The translations under genes were made by a program, and so were the position numbers. From CAVSWT01 sp963746735 (lineage in GTDB: Bacteria > Bacteroidota > Ignavibacteria > Ignavibacteriales > Ignavibacteriaceae): a stretch of 64,000 nucleotides of DNA. Positions 55,161-62,065 of this stretch are shown one piece after another. Where the stretch lies: NCBI GenBank assembly GCA_963746735.1, contig CAVVCO010000026.1, positions 141,476 to 205,475 on the forward strand, written 5' to 3'. Numbering within the stretch: position 1 is the first letter of the stretch; the number at the start of each line of letters is the position of its first letter. The notes beneath the pieces are model-generated. The model searched no databases, was not told the origin of the DNA, and worked only from the letters and a program-made list of their open reading frames with translations.

Positions 55161-57554
55161 ATGATTGGAAGTATAGTCCTTACGTTAGCATTGACCGCAA
55201 GTATAATTGCGATGGCAATGTATTTCCTAACTTTTAAGGGATATAAAAACGCAATAAATTTTGGAAGAATTGCTTATCATTCAATGGCGATTCTAGTATT
55301 TACGGCAGCCACAATCCTTCTTTATAATATTTTAACTCATAATTATGGTTTAAAATATGTTTACGACTATAGCAGCAATGACCTTCCGAAAGGAATTTTA
55401 GCTGCTACATTTTGGGCAGGGCAGGAAGGCAGCTTCATGCTTTGGCTTTTCCTTACTTCAATAGTTGGATTAGTACTTCAATCTTACTCATCTAAAAGAG
55501 GCGACCTTGAACAAAGGGTGATGGTTGTTTTTACATTAGCAACCACATTCTTGTTGATTATGGTTTCGCCGTTGTTCAAAAGCCCATTTGTATCAATATG
55601 GGCTGAGCCGGTATTTGTTGCGGTGAAAAACATTAACCCTGCATATATGAGTCAATCATGGCTTCAAAGTTTTCTTTTTAGTGATGGCGGAAGCGGGCAG
55701 AATTTTATAAAGATGAATACGGATCTTTATAATACTTTAGTTGCTACAGGTATTCCAATTAAACAATTTATAATTGATGGTAAAGGATTAAATCCTCAAT
55801 TAACGAATTTCTGGATGCAGGTTCATCCACCAATTTTATTTACCGGTTTTTCAATGGCAACAGTTCCTTTTACTTTTGCCATGGCTGCTTTAATGAAAAA
55901 TGATTACAAGGATTGGGTTAGGCAATCATTTCCCTGGGTTCTTGCCGGTGCTGGAATTTTAGGATTAGGAATTATGCTTGGCGGTTATTGGGCTTATGAA
56001 ATGCTTGGCTGGGGCGGTTATTGGGCATGGGATCCGGTAGAAAATTCAAGCTTGATTCCATTTTTAGTGGGTGTTGCATCTATTCATACTTTATTGGTTC
56101 AAAGAAAAAGTCAGGCTAAGAGTGGTGGAATAGGCAAGTTTGCCAAAACAAATTTGATCCTCTGTATAATGACATACGTTCTGGTTTTATATAGTACATT
56201 TTTAACGAGAAGCGGAATTCTTGGTGATGCTTCTGTTCACTCTTTTGTTGATCCGGGAATGCTGGTTTATTTATTTCTTGTTATTTTTATTGGAACTTTC
56301 ATAATTGTTGGTTTTGGTTCACTTGCATATAGGTGGAAATATTTAACTGAACATCAGGCAGTTGAGGAAGGTTTACTTTCCCGTGATTTTGCTTTATTCA
56401 CTGCGACAATTGTTTTAAGTGCATCGGCAGTTATAGTTTTAGTTGGAACTTCAGCCCCAATATTCGGGCATTCAGTAGATAAATTCTTTTATAATGAAAT
56501 GCATATACCAATTGCAATTATTATTGGCTTATTAAATGGCTTAAGCCTACTGTTGAAATGGACAGATACAAAAGGGCAAGAGTTGTTCAAGAAATCAGTT
56601 CCGTCATTAGTGATTGCATTTCTATTTACTGCTTTGGTAATTGTTTTTGGAAAAGTCACAGATTTAATGATGATCATTTTAACATTTTCGTCAGCGTTTG
56701 CTTTAGTTGTTAATATTGAGATTGCTATAAAGATTGTTAAAGGCAATATGAAAATGCTTGGCGCCTATGTTGCTCATATTGGAATAGCACTTTTTATCTT
56801 GGGAGTAATTGGGTCGTCAGCATACAGTAAAGAAGTGAATATTGATTTAGTAAAGAATCAGCCTACTGAAGCTTTCGGATATAAAATGATCTTTACAGGA
56901 TATACTCCGATCGAAAACGGAACTAAATATGCTTTTAATGTTAATATGACAAAGGGAAATAAAACCTATATCATTTCTCCTATAATGTATATAAGTGATT
57001 TTAATAAAGGTCTAATGCGTGAGCCGGCTATTTTGACTTTACCTACAAGAGATTTTTATTTATCCCCGCTTGGGTATGAGGAAAATGGAAATGAAGATCA
57101 AGGAACGGATGTTTCATTGACTATTGGGCAGGAAAAAGAAGTTAATGGAATAAAAATAGTATATAAAGAATTTATGAAACCTGATTTAGCCGCAATGCAG
57201 AGCGGTGGTAATATTCAGATGGGAACAAACCTGGTTATTACACAAAAAGGAAAATCATACAGTATTGAGCCATTAATTAAAAGAGAAAACGGCCAGTTTG
57301 AATATATCCCGGCAACTGTTGATGAGTTGAACTTAAAAATTCAACTAAAGAAAATAAATCCGGCAGATGAAACTGCAGAATTTACAGTAACAAAAACAAA
57401 ATCAATGGCAAAAACAGAAGCACCTCAAGAAGTTTTAACCGTAGAAGCCAGTATAAAGCCATTTATTAATTTTGTTTGGATTGGAATTTTAATAATGGTT
57501 GTAGGTTTCTTTGTTTCAGTTGCAAGACGTTTAAATGAATCTCTTGTGAAATAA
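55161..57554 (+). CDS. ccmF: Cytochrome c heme lyase subunit CcmF
   Basis: A 797-residue membrane protein with about 14 helices that, in system I, transfers heme from CcmE to apocytochrome c. Diagnostic are TFWAGQEGSFMLWLF near residue 92, the WWD domain GGYWAWDPVENSSLIPFL (near 289), and TRSGILGDASVHSF. Heme-ligating His residues are in the VHPPILFTGF and SVHSF segments. The C-terminal quarter is a large periplasmic beta region, ending in a final helix. The operon ends with a clear terminator (57578). No ccmG or ccmH follows. Confidence 0.93.
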   Translation: MIGSIVLTLALTASIIAMAMYFLTFKGYKNAINFGRIAYHSMAILVFTAATILLYNILTHNYGLKYVYDYSSNDLPKGILAATFWAGQEGSFMLWLFLTSIVGLVLQSYSSKRGDLEQRVMVVFTLATTFLLIMVSPLFKSPFVSIWAEPVFVAVKNINPAYMSQSWLQSFLFSDGGSGQNFIKMNTDLYNTLVATGIPIKQFIIDGKGLNPQLTNFWMQVHPPILFTGFSMATVPFTFAMAALMKNDYKDWVRQSFPWVLAGAGILGLGIMLGGYWAYEMLGWGGYWAWDPVENSSLIPFLVGVASIHTLLVQRKSQAKSGGIGKFAKTNLILCIMTYVLVLYSTFLTRSGILGDASVHSFVDPGMLVYLFLVIFIGTFIIVGFGSLAYRWKYLTEHQAVEEGLLSRDFALFTATIVLSASAVIVLVGTSAPIFGHSVDKFFYNEMHIPIAIIIGLLNGLSLLLKWTDTKGQELFKKSVPSLVIAFLFTALVIVFGKVTDLMMIILTFSSAFALVVNIEIAIKIVKGNMKMLGAYVAHIGIALFILGVIGSSAYSKEVNIDLVKNQPTEAFGYKMIFTGYTPIENGTKYAFNVNMTKGNKTYIISPIMYISDFNKGLMREPAILTLPTRDFYLSPLGYEENGNEDQGTDVSLTIGQEKEVNGIKIVYKEFMKPDLAAMQSGGNIQMGTNLVITQKGKSYSIEPLIKRENGQFEYIPATVDELNLKIQLKKINPADETAEFTVTKTKSMAKTEAPQEVLTVEASIKPFINFVWIGILIMVVGFFVSVARRLNESLVK

Positions 57555-57577
57555 ATTAAAATAAATTTTCAATTTTT

Positions 57578-57606
57578 AAATGCCTGAATATTCGGGCATT
57601 TTTTTT
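57578..57606 (+). terminator. Rho-independent terminator of the ccm operon
   Basis: AAATGCCTGAA (57578-57588), loop TA, TTCGGGCATTT (57591-57601) with one T-G wobble, then a run of six further T. It lies 23 bases after the ccmF stop. Confidence 0.9.
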
Positions 57607-57661
57607 ATTGGAATTATAAATAAATAATTGAAAATTTAGAAGGATATGGGGGCATCATTGC

Positions 57662-57690
57662 TTGACAAAAAAGGTGTTTGTAGTTAAGTT
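57662..57690 (+). promoter_or_regulatory. Possible promoter of tRNA-Asn
   Basis: TTGACA at 57662-57667 with a 17-base spacer to TAAGTT at 57685-57690; the -35 box is perfect, the -10 weak. The tRNA begins 25 bases further. A housekeeping promoter is plausible but not proven. Confidence 0.35.
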
Positions 57691-57714
57691 AGGATTCGTT
57701 TTTTAATAAAATAT

Positions 57715-57786
57715 TCCGCGATAGCTCAATGGTGGAGCATTCGGCTGTTAACCGAAGGGTTGCAGGTTCGAGTCCTGCTCGCGGAG
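57715..57786 (+). tRNA. tRNA-Asn (GTT anticodon)
   Basis: A 72-base cloverleaf: acceptor TCCGCGA pairs with TCGCGGA (57779-57785), anticodon stem TTCGG/CCGAA around loop CTGTTAA with anticodon GTT at 57747-57749, and T arm with GGTTCGAGTCC. CCA is encoded at 57787-57789. It borders a recombinase fragment, consistent with an integration site. Confidence 0.95.
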
Positions 57787-57789
57787 CCA

Positions 57790-58074
57790 AAGGCATCAGA
57801 TGTGCGAACTGTTGGTTTACAGTTCGCATTTTTTATTTCAGACCATTTCCTTTCGATTTTTCCATCACCGCTTAATTTAATTTCTATTATTCCATCATTC
57901 TCGTTTTTCTTGAAATATGAAACAACTTCTGAGAAAATAAGATGGTTAAGTCTTTTCTTCTGATCAATACTAATATTAGAATATATTGAAGAGAACTCTG
58001 ATAAGATAGTTTTCAAAATCTTCTTATCGATTTTTGAGTTTTTGATTTGTTCAATCTTTATTTCTTCATATTAG
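57790..58074 (-). pseudogene. Remnant resembling a serine recombinase C-terminus, next to tRNA-Asn
   Basis: The minus strand encodes IKIEQIKNSKIDKKILKTIL followed by FSSIYSNISIDQKKRLNHLI and FSEVVSYFKKNENDGIIEIK. This helix-plus-tail pattern (a Ser/Ile/Ser, Gln-Lys-Lys-Arg-Leu, then a strand pair) resembles the C-terminal end of large serine recombinases. A stop codon at about 58077 cuts it off, so only a fragment of about 95 residues is present and there is no catalytic domain. In frame it would run on through the antisense of tRNA-Asn, which is a side effect. It is likely the scar of an element integrated at the tRNA. Family call is by memory of pattern. Confidence 0.5.
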
Positions 58075-58167
58075 TTATGACGGCTCTGAAGGATTAAGAA
58101 TTTATTGGGGGGCAATACGAGCAATATGCACTACGGGTAATTGTGCGTTCTTTAATAATGATTTTTG

Positions 58168-58849
58168 TTATTCCGGAATATTTGTATTAAGGGATGACCA
58201 ATTTATTACTTTGTCTTTTTTAATTACTGCGGCAGAATATAGTATCATACTATTATAGTCATTAATATCTTTTAACTCTTGTTTCGTTATAATTATTTCT
58301 GCTGAAAGTGTAGAATCAAGCTCTTCATAAGCAAATGATTTGGATAAGCTGATAAATTTATAAGCACCGTTTTGGATACTATCCTTTGGTGAATGCAAAT
58401 AACAGATAAACGCTAAATTTAAAACAGAAGAGTCTAAATTAATCTCAGAAGACTGATTTCAGATCGAATATTATTTTTATGACAGTCCCGTTAAATATAA
58501 TTTCCTTAATAATATTTAAGCCGGAGGCGGGGACAATTATATTTTCAACAGTAAGGCATGAACCGGAAACAAATCTAATATTCTCTTTTAATATTTTATG
58601 GTAAACGGGCTTGTTAGTTTGTAATGATTTCTGCCAGGCTTGTATAAGAAAAGGATAAGAATTAATGATGGATGAAAATTTTGATGCAATTGAAAAATTA
58701 TTTCTCGCTCCCTTAGCTTGCACGGATTGACTTATTTTATATTTGCCCGGACGATATGAAATGAATGTTTTGCCATTCATTTTTCTAACTACATAATCCC
58801 CAATTTTTCCGTTAACCTCAAACAAAAAACTGCTTTTTAATCTTGCCAT
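58168..58849 (-). pseudogene. Unknown protein, possibly DUF6266-like, frameshift near 58448
   Basis: Two frames join into about 227 residues. The N-terminus MARLKSSFLFEVNGKIGDYVVRKMNGKTF (core NGKIGDYVVRKMNGKTF) with RPGKYKISQSVQAKGARNNF has the layout of small proteins of the DUF6266 type (Gly-Lys-x-Gly plus Arg-Pro and an R-x-x-F region), a phage/T6-like or unknown group. The frame breaks near 58448 in AAATCAGTCTTCTGAG; one base fewer gives KSSSEINLDSS and then the second part ending NTNIPE. As read, the ORF ends at 58445. Function unknown; it lies between the tRNA scar and a repeat-rich spacer. Confidence 0.45.
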
Positions 58850-59084
58850 TTAATATTCCCTTTTTAACCAGAAAAAGTACTTTAATTGATAATTGAAGGT
58901 TAAATATAATAAAATAAAAGGAGCTAAAATAGGGAATAAATGGAATATAAACGTAATCAAGACGTATTCAGATTGGATTCAAATGCCGGATATGATATAA
59001 ATTGAGTGGAGTTTAGTGACAAAATAACAGTGGGCAGAAAGTGAAAATACCGTTTTAAGAGCCGGTAAGTGTTTAAAGGAATGA

Positions 59085-59138
59085 CTGAATGTTTGAATGT
59101 TTGAATGGTTGAAGGATTGAATTGTTGAATGGCTGCAT
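59085..59138 (+). repeat. Imperfect 8-base tandem repeat TTGAATGN
   Basis: Seven or so imperfect units of TTGAATGN (variants TTGAAGGA, TTGAATTG) in about 54 bases, ending at CTGCATG. A simple sequence with no coding sense. Confidence 0.7.
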
Positions 59139-59202
59139 GCGATATGATTGGATAATTGATAGTTAGAGCAGCAATAAAATATTTACTGTTAAATTTTTTA
59201 TT

Positions 59203-59222
59203 AAACCCCCGGTTGGGGGTTT
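59203..59222. terminator. Hairpin AAACCCCC/GGGGGTTT
   Basis: An 8-bp perfect stem with loop GGTT followed by TTGCTTTT. Strong stem, T-rich on the plus side and an A/T-rich flank on the minus side, so either direction could terminate. No gene directly upstream on the plus strand. Confidence 0.6.
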
Positions 59223-59252
59223 TGCTTTTATAATTGTTCAAAACAAATTAAC

Positions 59253-59560
59253 TCACCCTAATCCCTCTCTTGTTAGAGAGGGACTTGTTCACAGAAAGTC
59301 TTTGCATTTTTTCCTTCAGTCTTCGACTTGGCTCATGGTTCGACTCCGCTCACCATGACATTTTCATCTTATGAAACTCCCTCTTTTTTTTTAAAATTGA
59401 TAACATCCTCTTAAATCCTCCTTCGAAGGAGGACTTTTGTTGGAGCGTTAATACATATAATAATTATTTCTTACTTTACTTTGTTACAATTGCCATAGTG
59501 CATTATTCCCCCTTGCCCCAAAGGGATGCCTTTGGCAGAAGAGGGACGAAGGGGGATGTA
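59253..59560. repeat. Cluster of REP-like palindromes
   Basis: In order: CCCTCTC/GAGAGGG around 59264-59283; GGTTCGACTCCGCTCACC next to CTTCGACTTGGCTCATGG (about 59325-59357); TCCTCCTTCGAAGGAGGA, a perfect palindrome (about 59414-59431); and a CCCCCTT...AAGGGGG pair (about 59508-59556). These GC-rich short palindromes in an AT-rich setting are typical of dispersed intergenic repeats. Confidence 0.65.
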
Positions 59561-59798
59561 AAATTTCTTGTTACTGATTACATTTGAGCCGTTGTGATAC
59601 GCACAATAGAGAGACGACATCTTTCCTTTAGAATTCAAATTCACAAAAGAAATTACATTAGCGATAATAATTGTATATCTCTATTTCCCATCAAAGATGT
59701 CATCTTTGGAAAGATAAATATACTTGTCGCTGTTTGTTATTTAGCTGGCCCGAAACTCAGTTTGATGATGAGCGTATAGATGAATTATTAAACATTAT

Positions 59799-59824
59799 AG
59801 CCGGATTGATTGTCCGGCTTTTTT
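59799..59824 (+). terminator. Rho-independent-like terminator
   Basis: AGCCGGA (59799-59805), loop TTGATTG, TCCGGCT (59813-59819) followed by six T. It reads in the plus direction. No gene directly upstream is convincing, so it may be left over from a lost gene. Confidence 0.7.
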
Positions 59825-60039
59825 ATAAAAAGTAATTGAGATTAGTACAATTTTATTTTAAGTTGCTTTTCAATATCGAGCTTTAATAAGTAGGGTGAGC
59901 ATATTGTAAAAACTTTCCGAACGGATGAAAATTTATTTTATTTAATTAGTATCAATGTTGACTATGCAATTAATCAATAAAATGACTGCAACTTGGCAAC
60001 AACGCCGTAAACTGCAGAAACATAAGGGAGAGTAATCCA

Positions 60040-60954
60040 ATGAGTTATAAAGAAGTCCAAAAAGAAAAAGCGATTAAATTACGTGATGAGATATTCCGAG
60101 ATTCTGGCACAGGATTATTTAAAAAAATACCACGAGAATTTGTTTTGTCAGAACCTGAATTAAATCTTTGGGAAGGCATACGAGCAGATGCAATAGAATA
60201 TTATAAGGATAATCAAATATCTTGGTGGGAATCGGGAGACGAACCCACAGGACATCTTTTATCATCTCAAATTGCATGCATAAATCATCTTTATTTTTTA
60301 AGACAAAGAGAGGATTTAGCAACTATTGTTTTAAGTCAAATTGATAGTCAAATTCAAAAAGCTTTAATTATAGATTCGGGATATGTGGAATTTGAAAAAG
60401 TTGGATCAATAAATCTTGGTAAGGAAAAGAGCTTAACACGCGGCGCAAATTGCACTTCTATTGATGCAATGATGATGGGAGAAAATATTTATGGCGAAAG
60501 AACATTATTTCTCATTGAATGGAAATTCACCGAATCGTACACAAATGAATCAAAGTTCAAAGGTTTATCTGGTGAAAGAAGAATTGATGCATACAAGGAT
60601 TTACTAAAAAATCCTGAATGTCCTATCATCCACGAAAATATCAAGGATTTATATCACGAACCATTCTATCAACTTATGAGGCAAACATTATTAGGTTGGG
60701 ATATGGTCACTCGAAAAGAATATAATGCCAAAGATTGGGTTCATTTACATATTATTCCTGAAGACAACATTGAGCTAAAAAATAAAATTACATCACCTGG
60801 TTTATCTGGTAGAAATATTGAGGAAGCTTGGAAATCAGTATTGAAATATCCTGATAAGTATATTATGAAAAGTCCGGATGAATTTTTGTTGCCAATAATA
60901 AAAGGTAGAGATACTAGATCAATTATATTATATCTGCGAAAAAGATATTGGTAA
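60040..60954 (+). CDS. PGN_0703-like putative restriction endonuclease
   Basis: A 304-residue cytosolic protein. The pattern GANCTSIDAMMMGEN followed by LFLIEWKFTESY (near residues 140-170) has the Asp...Glu-x-Lys arrangement of PD-(D/E)xK nucleases: Asp of SIDAMM and Glu/Lys of EWKFTE. The N-terminal SQIACINHLYFLRQRED stretch matches what I recall of PGN_0703-type putative restriction endonucleases. No methyltransferase is adjacent. It has an AAGGGAGAGT ribosome site. It is the first gene of the accessory block and probably has a defence role; target is unknown. Confidence 0.7.
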   Translation: MSYKEVQKEKAIKLRDEIFRDSGTGLFKKIPREFVLSEPELNLWEGIRADAIEYYKDNQISWWESGDEPTGHLLSSQIACINHLYFLRQREDLATIVLSQIDSQIQKALIIDSGYVEFEKVGSINLGKEKSLTRGANCTSIDAMMMGENIYGERTLFLIEWKFTESYTNESKFKGLSGERRIDAYKDLLKNPECPIIHENIKDLYHEPFYQLMRQTLLGWDMVTRKEYNAKDWVHLHIIPEDNIELKNKITSPGLSGRNIEEAWKSVLKYPDKYIMKSPDEFLLPIIKGRDTRSIILYLRKRYW

Positions 60955-61224
60955 TAAGGCAACAGACCTGCCATCAAGCTGACGCCATATTCGCATTTGG
61001 CATTTTATAAATTTTAATGTTAGTCGGTTCGTTTCAGCTAACTTGTTCGAGATAGTTCTATTAAATATCATTGTTACAAACTGCGCTTACGATGAAAGTT
61101 AAGCACAGTTTGCTAAATTATTGGCAGTTGTTTTTAAGTAGCATTCTTGTTCTGGGGCGCCGCTTATCGGCAACACCGTTAGTTGCTTATTCTAAAATTC
61201 AAATAAAATGGAATTAAAACACAT
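60955..61224. other. Spacer with hairpin and cassette-like motif
   Basis: 270 bases without a gene. It contains CAAACTG-C-GCTTA pairing with TAAGC-A-CAGTTTG (61077-61112), and near the next gene a GGCAACACCGTTAGTTGC motif (61170-61189) that resembles GGCAACAACGCCGTAAACTG at about 59996-60015 before the preceding gene. Possible cassette boundary; not proven. Confidence 0.45.
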
Positions 61225-62019
61225 ATGGAAAATTCTCTTTCTCTCAGTGCAAGTACAAATCCGGTCTTGCAACAGTTGTTTTATGAACTTAAATATGCCC
61301 TATCACAATTATCAAAAGAAGACCTTTCAAAAATATTTCTTGAATCTGCAAAGATAGCTTCATTAACTACTTACAATTCAAAAAAGAAAGTAGTAAAAAA
61401 TATTTTAGATTACTCTACTTCTACATTTAGTCGTTATAAAAAGGATGGTTTAAGATTATCTTTAAAGAATGATGGTAATAAACTTTTCTATTTCTTAAAC
61501 AGTTTGCCTACAAAGACTAAAAGAATATATTCAGAGTTTATTGCCTCCCCAAGGGAGAAACAAATTGAGATTGCAGCTATAACAATTCTTACTCTAATGA
61601 TATTCTATTTGAGTGCCGGCGGCCTTGATTTAGAAGGAGGATTGCCAGATTCAGATATTGCTATATCCGGTATAGGAAATCATAGAAATTACTTTTCACA
61701 TTCAATACTAATTGGAATGGGAGTTGAATTCACCGGCAGATTTGGAATTATAACTTTAAACGAAATTAAAAACCGCCTACCAAACCCACACCACAAATCT
61801 TGGGACTTGGTTTATGGATTTATAGATAAAAATAAAGAATTGGCCATTGCTGCAATGTGGTTAGGTATTGGCTGCCATTTGTTAAAGGATTCTGGGATAA
61901 TTGCTGGAGAAATAAAACCATATTCGGATATCCCATTTAGTATGCCTATGGAAGCACATCAAGGAATGTTTGCCGCAAACGGCGTTGCAAGTACAAGATT
62001 CTCAACAAACATAAAATGA
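61225..62019 (+). CDS. Membrane protein with YdjM-like hydrolase motifs, possible LeoBC-like
   Basis: A 264-residue protein. The N-terminal 110 residues are helical and polar. A hydrophobic helix (about 114-132, IEIAAITILTLMIFYLSAGG) precedes GGLPDSDIAISGIGNHRNYFSHS (core PDSDIAISGIGNHRNYFSHS, about 139-160), then LGIGCHLLKDSGI (about 213-225). The Asp-x-Asp/His-Arg...His-Ser and His-x3-Asp spacing resembles membrane-bound metal hydrolases of the YdjM/DUF457 type. Located 46 bases before a dynamin-like GTPase, this pair is reminiscent of the Leo/Eleos module (LeoBC plus LeoA). The pairing is by context; I cannot verify homology to LeoBC. Confidence 0.6.
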   Translation: MENSLSLSASTNPVLQQLFYELKYALSQLSKEDLSKIFLESAKIASLTTYNSKKKVVKNILDYSTSTFSRYKKDGLRLSLKNDGNKLFYFLNSLPTKTKRIYSEFIASPREKQIEIAAITILTLMIFYLSAGGLDLEGGLPDSDIAISGIGNHRNYFSHSILIGMGVEFTGRFGIITLNEIKNRLPNPHHKSWDLVYGFIDKNKELAIAAMWLGIGCHLLKDSGIIAGEIKPYSDIPFSMPMEAHQGMFAANGVASTRFSTNIK

Positions 62020-62065
62020 TTTTCTAAATAATATTTAATAACATCAAACTTCACGGATATTTTTT

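Larger units (their letters stand above)
58850..60039. other. Repeat-rich non-coding region, about 1.2 kb
   Basis: No convincing gene. It holds simple TTGAATGN repeats (59085-59138), a terminator-like hairpin (59203-59222), several REP-like palindromes between 59253 and 59560, and a terminator-like hairpin at 59799-59824. Open frames on both strands here look like chance. Confidence 0.6.

Noticed and set aside
57726..58016. Reading the recombinase-like fragment as a 96-residue complete protein
   Set aside because: Its C-terminal third is the antisense of tRNA-Asn (the familiar SRTRTCNPSVNSR-type artefact) and the frame is cut by a stop upstream.
58957..59241. Minus-strand frame through the TTGAATGN repeats
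   Set aside because: Low-complexity translation of a simple repeat; no start signal.
59594..59834. Short frames between the REP cluster and the terminator at 59799
   Set aside because: No ribosome site, no family pattern, and overlap with inverted repeats; probably chance or a remnant too short to name.
60955..61224. True integron attC site
   Set aside because: The core does not match GTTRRRY/RYYYAAC and no integrase is seen; kept only as a weak motif finding.
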